Shown here one piece after another: positions 57,285 to 64,000 of a DNA stretch of 64,000 bases. The stretch covers positions 3,856,329 to 3,920,328 of the forward strand of contig NC_020888.1 in the NCBI RefSeq assembly GCF_000355675.1. The letters are read 5' to 3'. The notes beneath the pieces are model-generated. The model was given only the letters and a program-made list of their open reading frames with translations, was not told the DNA's origin and made no database searches. The stretch comes from Thalassolituus oleivorans MIL-1 (GTDB lineage Bacteria > Pseudomonadota > Gammaproteobacteria > Pseudomonadales > Oceanobacteraceae). The first letter of the stretch is position 1, and the number at the start of each line of letters is the position of its first letter. The translations under genes were made by a program, and so were the position numbers.

Positions 57285-59204
57285 CTACCTTAACTCTTCT
57301 ATACCGCAATCTTTTAAGAAATCATACGTCGAATTATAGTATTCAGGCAAACGAGTTATATCCTCTTTATCACCAATAGGAATATATATTATGAAACCTT
57401 GACGCGCTCTTGTTAAAAGTACACGGTAGGTATTTTCAAGATACCTTTTCGAATCATTAGTCCCTCGATTTTGCCACTTTGTTCCTGAAAATTTATAGTA
57501 CTCAAAACTTCCATCAACGTATCGAAAATCGGCATCCCAACCAATCAAAGACCAATCGAGTTCCAAACCCTGCACTTTAAACTCACTCATTGCTTCCTCT
57601 AACATGTTCGAGCTTCGAACATCTTGGCTCGGCTTTAAAAACCAATGAGCTTCATCTGTTTCTTTACTATTAAATATACCTTCCGCTCGCAGTCGTCTAG
57701 CAGAGGAACTAGACAGCACTCCCATTCTTTCTAATCCACGGCATTGTTTTTTTATCCAATTTTTTGCATCTACTAAAGATCGAGTAATTCGGATAGGATA
57801 TTTATCAGAAATTTTTCTGTGATCTTCTTTAGCAAGCTGAGCGTCCCCTTTCAAAATTGCATCTGTGAAGTTAGATAGATTCGATGCTCTATAAGATCTC
57901 TGCGAGCTAGGTAAATGAAAGCCTGACTTTTGATAATATCGAGGATCTTCAGTATTAAAATAATTTCTATCTAGAGCGTTTGAATAATAAACATCCCACT
58001 CCTGAAAATTAGTCTTGATTGAATCAGTCCATGAAGAAATTCCAGCCTCGCCAGTATTAATTTCCTGACCTGTACCAACTAGCGCCACAACAACACACCA
58101 GTCTCCGTGTCTATCCATACTACTTAGCAGAAGATCTGGCTCAGATCCCAGACCTGAATACTCTGGCTTATTCCTGACAAGGTGCTCTTCCGTCCATGCG
58201 CGTTGAGCCTCATCAAAAATTACCACATGCTCATGAGGTACCGTTTCGACTAAGGAATACTGGTCTCTAAAATGATGGACATTCTGAATACTAGCTTTGA
58301 CTTCAGGGGTCACTGCTACTCGTCGCTCTCCTCGAACTACCCGATCTTGAATCAAGGCTTCTCGCAACACATTAACTAAAGGTCCATTACCTGATAGATA
58401 TACTGCAGATTCCAACTTGTCGATTGTAGGCCGAGTCGCGACATTCAACCCCACCAAGGTTTTTCCAGCACCTGGAACGCCTGTTACAAAACAAATTGCT
58501 TTCTTTTTATCTCTATGGCATTTCGAGATGACATCCTTAATAGCTGTTGTCGTTTCTGTCAGATTTTTTGCCGTAGCATCGTGGCGCATTATATCGGCCA
58601 CATTGTGATTTGCATAAAGCGCCCGAGCAGCTTCAATAATAGTAGGCGTAGGTTTATAAGCAGAATTAATCCATATACTAAAATCAATTGAAGAATAATT
58701 AGGATATTTTTCCGTAAAATCCGTAAGAATATTTGCTATAGAATTACCATTAGTTTTTTGAATAGATGCTATATTTCGATCGATATGTAGCTCTGTTTTA
58801 TATATTTTTGTTGCCCGAGTTGCTACCAATATTGGAACAATAAGCTTGTTATCACTACCTTCATGAAAACTTTGAAAATCCAAACAGTAACTATAAGTTT
58901 GCTCCTGATCAGAAGAATTAAAGAGACTTGAGCCTACTTTAAATTCAAGAACAAAAATTATTCCTTTATACAAAACAACAACATCTGCTCTTCGTCCCAT
59001 TCGCGGAATTAACACCTCGAAAGCGACATAAGCATCAGAAAAATTGACTAATTGCTGTTTAAGAATTCTGATCTGCTCAGTCCAAGCAAAGGTTTGTTGA
59101 TTAACAATATCTTGCGAATGTTTTTGCGTAATTTTACCAATAATAGAATCATCAGATTCTTGAATAAAACTACTAACATCAGAAAAATAATAAGCCCTAG
59201 TCAT
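57285..59204 (-). CDS. PD-(D/E)XK nuclease fused to a DUF2075-type helicase/NTPase (defence candidate)
   Basis: The chosen ATG at 59204, with GAGGTGG upstream and overlapping the controller gene by eight bases, gives 639 residues. The N-terminal ~130 residues contain a PD-(D/E)XK nuclease pattern: Glu63, Asp74 in RRADVVVLYKG, and Glu87-Phe-Lys89 in IIFVLEFKVGSS. A superfamily-1-like NTPase follows: Walker A GVPGAGKT at 242-249, Walker B VVIFDEAQRAW at 327-337, and the late motif NTYRVLLTRARQGF near 600, matching DUF2075. The gene is much more AT-rich than its neighbours. A nucleic-acid-cleaving, phage-defence function is inferred; the exact family is not named. Confidence 0.88.
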   Translation of the reverse strand: MTRAYYFSDVSSFIQESDDSIIGKITQKHSQDIVNQQTFAWTEQIRILKQQLVNFSDAYVAFEVLIPRMGRRADVVVLYKGIIFVLEFKVGSSLFNSSDQEQTYSYCLDFQSFHEGSDNKLIVPILVATRATKIYKTELHIDRNIASIQKTNGNSIANILTDFTEKYPNYSSIDFSIWINSAYKPTPTIIEAARALYANHNVADIMRHDATAKNLTETTTAIKDVISKCHRDKKKAICFVTGVPGAGKTLVGLNVATRPTIDKLESAVYLSGNGPLVNVLREALIQDRVVRGERRVAVTPEVKASIQNVHHFRDQYSLVETVPHEHVVIFDEAQRAWTEEHLVRNKPEYSGLGSEPDLLLSSMDRHGDWCVVVALVGTGQEINTGEAGISSWTDSIKTNFQEWDVYYSNALDRNYFNTEDPRYYQKSGFHLPSSQRSYRASNLSNFTDAILKGDAQLAKEDHRKISDKYPIRITRSLVDAKNWIKKQCRGLERMGVLSSSSARRLRAEGIFNSKETDEAHWFLKPSQDVRSSNMLEEAMSEFKVQGLELDWSLIGWDADFRYVDGSFEYYKFSGTKWQNRGTNDSKRYLENTYRVLLTRARQGFIIYIPIGDKEDITRLPEYYNSTYDFLKDCGIEELR

Positions 59205-59424
59205 CTGCCACCTCAAAATCAAGGAGCAACGACATTTGTAGATCTAATGCTTTGGCTAATTTCGCGATATTAACTAAAGAGACGTTTCTCTTACCTCTCT
59301 CCACACCACTAACGTACGTACGATCGAGATCTGCTAAGCTTCCGAGTTGCTCTTGACTTAACGCCTTTGCTATACGCGCATCTCTAACCCGAGCCCCAAA
59401 TTGCTCTAACAACCGCTGTTCCAT
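59197..59424 (-). CDS. Controller (C) protein of the restriction-modification type, XRE family
   Basis: The 75-residue protein (ATG at 59424) is almost entirely a helix-turn-helix: ARVRDARIAKALSQEQLGSL, then ADLDRTYVSGVERGKRNVSL. The LDRTYVSGxERxxRN recognition segment is typical of C proteins from restriction-modification systems such as C.Esp1396I and C.PvuII. C proteins bind paired C-boxes at their own promoter, first activating and later repressing the C gene and the downstream endonuclease gene. Here the downstream, overlapping gene is the nuclease-helicase. No methyltransferase gene is adjacent. The upstream TTG at 59442 is less likely as start. Confidence 0.88.
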   Translation of the reverse strand: MEQRLLEQFGARVRDARIAKALSQEQLGSLADLDRTYVSGVERGKRNVSLVNIAKLAKALDLQMSLLLDFEVADD

Positions 59425-59470
59425 TCTTAGTTCCACAAACAATGTCGAACTTGAACTTCACTGTTTAGTT

Positions 59471-59496
59471 GACTATAAGTCTACGGACTATAAGTC
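59471..59496 (-). promoter_or_regulatory. Paired C-boxes (controller-protein operator)
   Basis: Read on the minus strand, GACTTATAGTC occurs twice (11 bases each), separated by CGTA, beginning 47 bases before the controller ATG. Each is a palindrome, GACT-N3-AGTC, the established C-protein consensus. The two copies are identical, whereas in well-studied systems such as Esp1396I the second (repressor) site deviates. The flanking bases ATGT before and AACT after also resemble that class. Confidence 0.88.
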
Positions 59497-59558
59497 ACAT
59501 GTAAAAATTGCTAAGAATTCGGAGAAAGAAAATACTGTAACTAACTAAAACTATTCCG

Positions 59559-60953
59559 CTACTTCCCAATACAAAACGACCCAAAAATCTCGCCCAGCAA
59601 ATCATCTGCGGTAAACGCGCCGGTAATCTCATTCAATGCTTGTTGCGCCATGCGCAAGTCTTCGGCCAGCAGCTCGCCTGCGCCCATACCATCCAATTGC
59701 TGGCGGCCAAAGGCGACGGCGTCGTTGGCGCGGTTGAGAGCGTCGATATGACGGCGGCGAGCGAGGAAACCACCTTCGTTGGCAGCGTTGTAGCCCATGA
59801 TGTCTTTTAGATGTTCGCGCAGTACGTCAACACCGGCATTTTGTTTGGCCGATAAGGTGATGGTGGGATAGCGCTTATGTATATCTAAACCGATTACCTC
59901 TGTGGATAAGTCTGCTTTGTTGCGAATCACGGTTATGCGTTTTGATTGCAAAAAATCATCTGCTTGCTCTTTTAAGCCTCTTTCGTCGTATAAAGCGTGC
60001 AGTAATTTCTCCGGATCAGTCTCTGTTGTGGTGCTATCCACCATCAAAAGCACGCGATCGGCTTTGCTAATTTCGTCCCAAGCGCGCTGAATCCCAATCT
60101 TTTCGACTTCATCGGGCGCATCTCGCAAGCCAGCGGTGTCGATAATGTGCAGCGGCATGCCGTCGATGTGGATGTGTTCTTTCAGTACGTCGCGAGTAGT
60201 ACCGGCAATGTCGGTAACGATGGCGCGTTCTTGGCCAGCCAAGGCGTTCAATAGTGAAGACTTACCGGCGTTAGGGCGTCCAGCAATCACCACGTTCATG
60301 CCTTCGCGTAAGATCGCACCTTGGTTAGCTTCGCGCATAACGGCGGCCAGCTCGGCTTCAACTTCGGCCAGCATGGCGCTGACTTTGCCGTCGCTTAGGA
60401 AGTCGATTTCTTCTTCCGGAAAGTCGATGGCGGCTTCTACATAAATGCGTAATTGAATCAGTTGATCGAGCAGGCTATGCACCCGGCGGGAAAACTCGCC
60501 TTGCAGTGAGCGTAATGCGCAGCGTGCTGCTTGTTCTGATGCAGAATCGATTAGATCAGCAATGGCTTCTGCTTGGGCTAAGTCCATTTTGTCGTTTAAG
60601 AAGGCGCGTTCGGAGAATTCGCCTGGGCGCGCCAAGCGACAACCTTGCGCTATCACTTCTTTCAATAAAATATCCAATACCACTGGGCCACCGTGGCCTT
60701 GCAGCTCAAGTACGTCTTCACCAGTAAAAGAATTGGGATTCGGAAAGAAGAGGGCGATGCCCTCGTCGAGTACGCAGCCATCTTGTGCTTTAAACGGCCC
60801 GTAGTGGGCGTAGCGCGGTTTCGGTAGATGTCCGAGCACTGCCAGTGCCACCGCCTGCGCCTTGTCGCCTGATACACGAATAATGCCGACGCCACCACGA
60901 CCGGGAGCAGTCGCTACTGCAGCAATGGTATCTTGGTGGACGGCGTTGGTCAT
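59559..60953 (-). CDS. mnmE: tRNA modification GTPase MnmE (TrmE)
   Basis: MnmE is the GTPase partner of MnmG in wobble-uridine modification. The 464-residue protein has the formyl-THF-binding N-terminal domain ([20 protein letters not shown]), a G domain with [14 protein letters not shown] (about 225), [21 protein letters not shown] and NKAD, and the C-terminal FCIGK motif whose Cys is conserved. It lies 112 bases from yidC on the same strand. No terminator is seen between it and the controller module downstream, which may have inserted there. Confidence 0.97.
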   Translation of the reverse strand: MTNAVHQDTIAAVATAPGRGGVGIIRVSGDKAQAVALAVLGHLPKPRYAHYGPFKAQDGCVLDEGIALFFPNPNSFTGEDVLELQGHGGPVVLDILLKEVIAQGCRLARPGEFSERAFLNDKMDLAQAEAIADLIDSASEQAARCALRSLQGEFSRRVHSLLDQLIQLRIYVEAAIDFPEEEIDFLSDGKVSAMLAEVEAELAAVMREANQGAILREGMNVVIAGRPNAGKSSLLNALAGQERAIVTDIAGTTRDVLKEHIHIDGMPLHIIDTAGLRDAPDEVEKIGIQRAWDEISKADRVLLMVDSTTTETDPEKLLHALYDERGLKEQADDFLQSKRITVIRNKADLSTEVIGLDIHKRYPTITLSAKQNAGVDVLREHLKDIMGYNAANEGGFLARRRHIDALNRANDAVAFGRQQLDGMGAGELLAEDLRMAQQALNEITGAFTADDLLGEIFGSFCIGK

Positions 60954-61013
60954 ATCGGTACCTTAAAAACAGAAGTCGTAAAACAGCATTGTACATGAGG
61001 CCGACGAACAGCC

Positions 61014-61041
61014 ATAAAAAAGGGCGCCGAAGCGCCCTTTC
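61014..61041 (-). terminator. Intrinsic terminator of the rpmH-rnpA-yidD-yidC operon
   Basis: On the minus strand AGGGCGC, loop TTCG, GCGCCCT is followed by TTTTTATGG. It lies 24 bases after the yidC stop and before mnmE. Confidence 0.92.
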
Positions 61042-61064
61042 ATTTTCTCATCAGCACTCAGTGC

Positions 61065-62729
61065 TTACGAATTTTCTATCTGTTTAGTAATCACGTACTG
61101 CTGAGCAATCGACAGCACGTTGTTCACTACCCAGTACAGTACTAGGCCAGCAGGGAACCACAGGAAGAATACGGTAAAGATCACCGGCATAAACTGCATA
61201 ACACGCGCTTGCATCGGATCTGGCGGCGTTGGGTTAAGCTTCATTTGAATAAACATCGAAGCACCCATGATCAACGGCAAGATGAAATATGGATCCATCA
61301 CCGACATATCACGAATCCAGAAGAAAAACGGCGCTTGACGCAGTTCAACGGATTCCATTAATACCCAGTACAAGGAGATAAACACTGGCATCTGTACCAA
61401 AATAGGTAAGCAGCCGCCCAGCGGATTGATCTTCTCTTCTTTATAAAGCTTCATCATTTCCTGACCAAGCTTCTCACGGTTATCGCCGAATTTTTCTTTA
61501 ATTTCGGCCATCTTCGGCGCCACTTTGCGCATATTCGCCATTGAGCGATAGCTAGTCGCTGACAGCTTAAAGAAGGCCGCTTTAATAACCACGGTCAGCA
61601 AGATAATAGCCACACCCCAGTTGCCAACAAAACCATGAATGAACTCGAGCAACCAGAACAAAGGCTGAGCGATAAACCACAAAATACCGTAATCAACCGT
61701 TAGATTTAGGTTTGGAGCTATAGTCTCTAAACGTTCTTGGTCTTTAGGGCCAACGTACAGCTGAGCACCAACATTGGCCGTATCACCAGCCGCTACTGTG
61801 AATGGAGCATCGTAGAAACCGAATACATAATTGCCTTTAACGAAACGACCATTGTAGGTGTGTTGAGTCTCTTGCGATGGTACCCAAGCAGACAAGAAAT
61901 AATGCTGAAGCATTGCTGCCCAACCGCCTTCTTGTACCGATTTATAACCGTCATCTTCTAAATCACTGAAGCTTACTTTTTTATAGCGATCTTCTTTGGT
62001 GGTTAATGCCGCACCAAGATACGCTTTCATACCCATGCCTGACGCAGTTGACGGATCTTGCGAACCATCACGCTTCAGCTGAGCGTAAAATGCACCCTGC
62101 CATTCGCTATCAGAAGTGTTGGTGATGCGGTAATTCATATCCATTAGATAATCACCACGACGGAAGGTATAAATCTTCTCAATCTTAGCTTTATCACTAA
62201 CATGAGTTAGAACAACAGTAATCGCTTGCTGATCATCAGACAAAGTATAGGTAGTTTGGGCAGCGCTATATAACGCAGGACCTGCCTTATCAATACCGTC
62301 TTTGCCGACTAAACCACTCTGCGCAACATAAGTGCGACGCTGGTTTTTCTCTAGCAATACGAAGGGCACGTCTTGTTGATCAATCGACAGTGGGTAAGCC
62401 GGCAATAACACCTCGGCTACTTCACCACCGCGTGGATCAATTTTGACTTGTAGAACATCGGTAGTCACCGTAATCAGTTCACCGGTTGGTTCAGCTGATA
62501 CAGAAACATCTGTTACGGGTGCATCAACAATCGGTTGATCGCCTGTACCTACAACGGGTGTTTCATTAACGTCCGTGGTTTGTGGAGCATCCGATGCTTG
62601 GGTAACTTCTGCGCTAGCAATCGGCGCGTTATTTAGGTTTTTCTGTCCATAATCCTGATTCCAGGTATAAATCAGAAAGTAAGTACTAACGGCCAGGCCA
62701 ATAAATATGGCCAATCTGCGGATATCCAT
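61065..62729 (-). CDS. yidC: Membrane protein insertase YidC
   Basis: YidC inserts and folds inner-membrane proteins, alone or with SecYEG. The chosen ATG at 62729 gives 554 residues, beginning MDIRRLAIFIGLAVSTYFLI (first membrane helix). A large periplasmic beta-sandwich domain follows (about 100-330), and the conserved C-terminal core has five helices: LFWLLEFIHGFVGNWGVAII, KINPLGGCLPILVQMPVFIS, LYWVLMESVELRQAPFFFWI and VFFLWFPAGLVLYWVVNNVL. An extra low-complexity Thr/Val/Glu segment (about 35-90) linking the first helix to the sandwich is common in this group. Confidence 0.97.
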   Translation of the reverse strand: MDIRRLAIFIGLAVSTYFLIYTWNQDYGQKNLNNAPIASAEVTQASDAPQTTDVNETPVVGTGDQPIVDAPVTDVSVSAEPTGELITVTTDVLQVKIDPRGGEVAEVLLPAYPLSIDQQDVPFVLLEKNQRRTYVAQSGLVGKDGIDKAGPALYSAAQTTYTLSDDQQAITVVLTHVSDKAKIEKIYTFRRGDYLMDMNYRITNTSDSEWQGAFYAQLKRDGSQDPSTASGMGMKAYLGAALTTKEDRYKKVSFSDLEDDGYKSVQEGGWAAMLQHYFLSAWVPSQETQHTYNGRFVKGNYVFGFYDAPFTVAAGDTANVGAQLYVGPKDQERLETIAPNLNLTVDYGILWFIAQPLFWLLEFIHGFVGNWGVAIILLTVVIKAAFFKLSATSYRSMANMRKVAPKMAEIKEKFGDNREKLGQEMMKLYKEEKINPLGGCLPILVQMPVFISLYWVLMESVELRQAPFFFWIRDMSVMDPYFILPLIMGASMFIQMKLNPTPPDPMQARVMQFMPVIFTVFFLWFPAGLVLYWVVNNVLSIAQQYVITKQIENS

Positions 62730-62731
62730 GA

Positions 62732-63028
62732 TCAGGGTTTCCGTTGACAACAAGTAGGTGAATGGGTGGGTAAATCGGGGACGGGATCAACACCATGGGA
62801 ACCCCATGGATGACACCGACCTATCCGTTTCGCGGCAAGCATACCACCACGAAGCGCTCCATACCGCTGAATTGCTTCGGCAGCGTAAGAAGAACACGTA
62901 GGATAATAGCGACAACGGCTGGGGAAAAGAGGACTGATGGCATAGCGATAGACAGCTATCAAAGACAGCAAGACCTTAGCGCCCGGTTTGACGCCGCTTG
63001 TTGCGGTTTCCGTTTGCTTGTCGGCCAT
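62732..63028 (-). CDS. yidD: Membrane protein insertion efficiency factor YidD
   Basis: The 98-residue protein is the YidD/DUF37 type: [40 protein letters not shown] and [19 protein letters not shown], with the three conserved Cys. It is encoded within the rnpA-yidC cluster, overlapping rnpA by 53 bases and ending three bases before the yidC ATG. It is thought to aid YidC-dependent insertion. Confidence 0.95.
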   Translation of the reverse strand: MADKQTETATSGVKPGAKVLLSLIAVYRYAISPLFPSRCRYYPTCSSYAAEAIQRYGALRGGMLAAKRIGRCHPWGSHGVDPVPDLPTHSPTCCQRKP

Positions 63029-63377
63029 GAGGTTGCTTCAGTCTGAACCAGAGGGCGTCGATCATCTCACGAATTTGCTGGTTGTCCAGTCCGGTAATAC
63101 CAGATCGGGCAAGAATAACCAGATCAAGCGCCGCAATATCGTGCTGGTGAGCACGAAATGACTCGCGGATAAGCCGTTTGACACGATTACGGTCTACAGC
63201 TCGCTTAATCTGTTTTTTCGCCAGCACGAATCCGATTCGTGGCTGATCTTGCTCATTAGGAGCGGCTAACACCAAGAGGTCAGCCGTACTCCCACGCAAC
63301 GCTGTGTTGTCAAAGACTCGCTTAAACTCAGCAGGTTTTAACAATCGCGATTGACGGCGAAATGCTAAATCCGGCAT
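62976..63377 (-). CDS. rnpA: Ribonuclease P protein component
   Basis: RnpA is the protein subunit of RNase P, which trims tRNA 5' ends. The chosen ATG at 63377 gives 133 residues. Signature elements are [20 protein letters not shown] and the RNR motif [16 protein letters not shown] (about 50-66), with [20 protein letters not shown] before it. The C-terminal tail [15 protein letters not shown] is basic. It follows rpmH in the standard order. Confidence 0.95.
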   Translation of the reverse strand: MPDLAFRRQSRLLKPAEFKRVFDNTALRGSTADLLVLAAPNEQDQPRIGFVLAKKQIKRAVDRNRVKRLIRESFRAHQHDIAALDLVILARSGITGLDNQQIREMIDALWFRLKQPHGRQANGNRNKRRQTGR

Positions 63378-63408
63378 GCACAGACGTTCGATGGGATTCA
63401 ACGAACAA

Positions 63409-63543
63409 TTATGCTGTCAGGCTATGACGGCCTTTTGCACGACGACGAGCCAAAACTAATCGGCCGTTTTTAGTAGCCATACGAGCACGAAAACCGTGAG
63501 TACGCTTACGTTTTAATACGCTTGGTTGGAAAGTACGTTTCAT
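63409..63543 (-). CDS. rpmH: 50S ribosomal protein L34
   Basis: The 44-codon gene encodes [20 protein letters not shown], then [20 protein letters not shown] and SLTA, the nearly invariant L34 sequence. It is the first gene of rpmH-rnpA-yidD-yidC on the minus strand, next to the origin region. It is too short for routine gene calling but unmistakable. Confidence 0.98.
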   Translation of the reverse strand: MKRTFQPSVLKRKRTHGFRARMATKNGRLVLARRRAKGRHSLTA

Positions 63544-64000
63544 AACACTGTCACCCGTTAAGTGAAAAGGGTCTAATTTTTAAGGGCGGCAATTGTATGA
63601 AAATCAAAGCGTAATAGCAATGGCTAATTTCTATTCAATTTTGCTGACCGTAATTTTGAATTTTGTTTACTAAAGAATATGTATGAAATGATGTTTAAAG
63701 AAAGAGGAGATAGTTTGTATTTATTATTCTTATAGAGCTACTTTTCTGTGAATAACTGATAATTTTCTATATAAATCAATAAGATAGAGAAATGATAAGT
63801 TCGGTACTACATGCGTTTAACGTATGTACGAGCTGGGTAAAAGCGGTGTACAGAATGCTAGTTTATGCACAAGGTGAATTCTTGCTAGAAATTCTCACGA
63901 TTCTGTACCCAAGTTCGTCCCCCAGTTGTCAGGTCTGTTATCCACAGGGCCATTTCTTTCTTAATAATAGCGGTAATAGCTGTGGATAACCCGCCGCCTC
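63544..64000. other. oriC: Left part of the rpmH-dnaA origin region (oriC)
   Basis: This 457-base gap upstream of rpmH runs to the window edge, with no gene I support. It contains perfect DnaA boxes TTATCCACA (63938-63946) and TGTGGATAA (63981-63989). One-mismatch boxes are TGTGAATAA (63747-63755) and TTATGCACA (63863-63871). An AT-rich stretch, about 63600-63800, is a possible unwinding element. The order rpmH - boxes - (dnaA) is the Pseudomonas-type oriC; dnaA itself lies beyond 64000. It must also hold the rpmH promoter. Confidence 0.75.

Noticed and set aside
59901..59909. DnaA box inside mnmE
   Set aside because: A single TGTGGATAA in coding sequence, with no cluster around it.
63792..63989. 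65-codon plus-strand open frame near the right edge
   Set aside because: It overlaps DnaA boxes and AT-rich origin DNA, has no ribosome site and a composition unlike coding sequence here.

Overview
The window is a near-origin segment of a gammaproteobacterial chromosome with moderate GC. I judge this from gene content and order: argH/algZ/algR/hemC-D-X-Y, then the blocks atpI-B-E-F-H-A-G-D-C, parAB-rsmG, mnmG, mnmE-yidC-yidD-rnpA-rpmH, and DnaA boxes running off the right edge where dnaA would be expected. The argH-algZ-algR-hemCD linkage and the rpmH-side origin resemble Pseudomonas and marine Oceanospirillales-type bacteria. The species is not determined. Almost all core genes lie on the minus strand, which fits leftward replication from an origin at about 64 kb.

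Layout. 1-8.8 kb: end of a flavoprotein oxidoreductase gene, a small membrane protein, the heme operon hemCDXY, the LytTR-type pair algZ/algR, and divergent argH. 8.86-11.2 kb: a two-gene insertion of unknown function between short direct repeats. 11.2-20.5 kb: a five-gene transglutaminase / ATP-grasp / alpha-E / DUF2126 cluster, probably peptide-bond forming and cleaving, with no known product. 20.6-28.2 kb: accessory genes, including a substrate-binding lipoprotein overlapping a GGDEF-EAL enzyme, cyanase, a LysR regulator, an acyl-adenylating enzyme and an outer-membrane barrel. 28.2-38.5 kb: the complete ATP synthase operon, a small exported protein, parB, parA and rsmG.

38.6-52.2 kb separates rsmG from mnmG, which are often neighbours. 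It holds an MFS transporter, a cytochrome b561 / SHP-like / diheme cytochrome c cluster with a PepSY protein and a two-component system, a DAB inorganic-carbon uptake operon (dabB-dabA) with an attached cysD and a divergent LysR regulator, and a hipA-hipB toxin-antitoxin module between two copies of the mnmG terminator. 52.2-54.4 kb: mnmG, followed by an intergenic region with several DnaA boxes that could be a second origin-like site. 54.4-57.1 kb: a repeat-tailed lipoprotein, a TetR-type regulator and a ferritin-like metal-dependent hydrolase. 57.3-59.5 kb: an AT-rich two-gene module, described next. 59.6-64 kb: mnmE, yidC, yidD, rnpA, rpmH and the start of the origin region.

The most interesting system is the module at 57.28-59.50 kb. 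It encodes a small XRE protein that looks like the controller (C) protein of restriction-modification systems. Its promoter carries two identical copies of the classical C-box palindrome GACTTATAGTC. The second gene, overlapping the first, encodes a PD-(D/E)XK nuclease fused to a DUF2075-type helicase/NTPase. No methyltransferase is present. This looks like a stand-alone defence gene placed under restriction-type delayed-expression control. Two other cargo modules (8.9-11.2 kb and 50.2-52.2 kb) sit between imperfect direct repeats copied from the 3' end or terminator of the adjacent core gene, suggesting a shared way of gaining genes at core-gene 3' ends.
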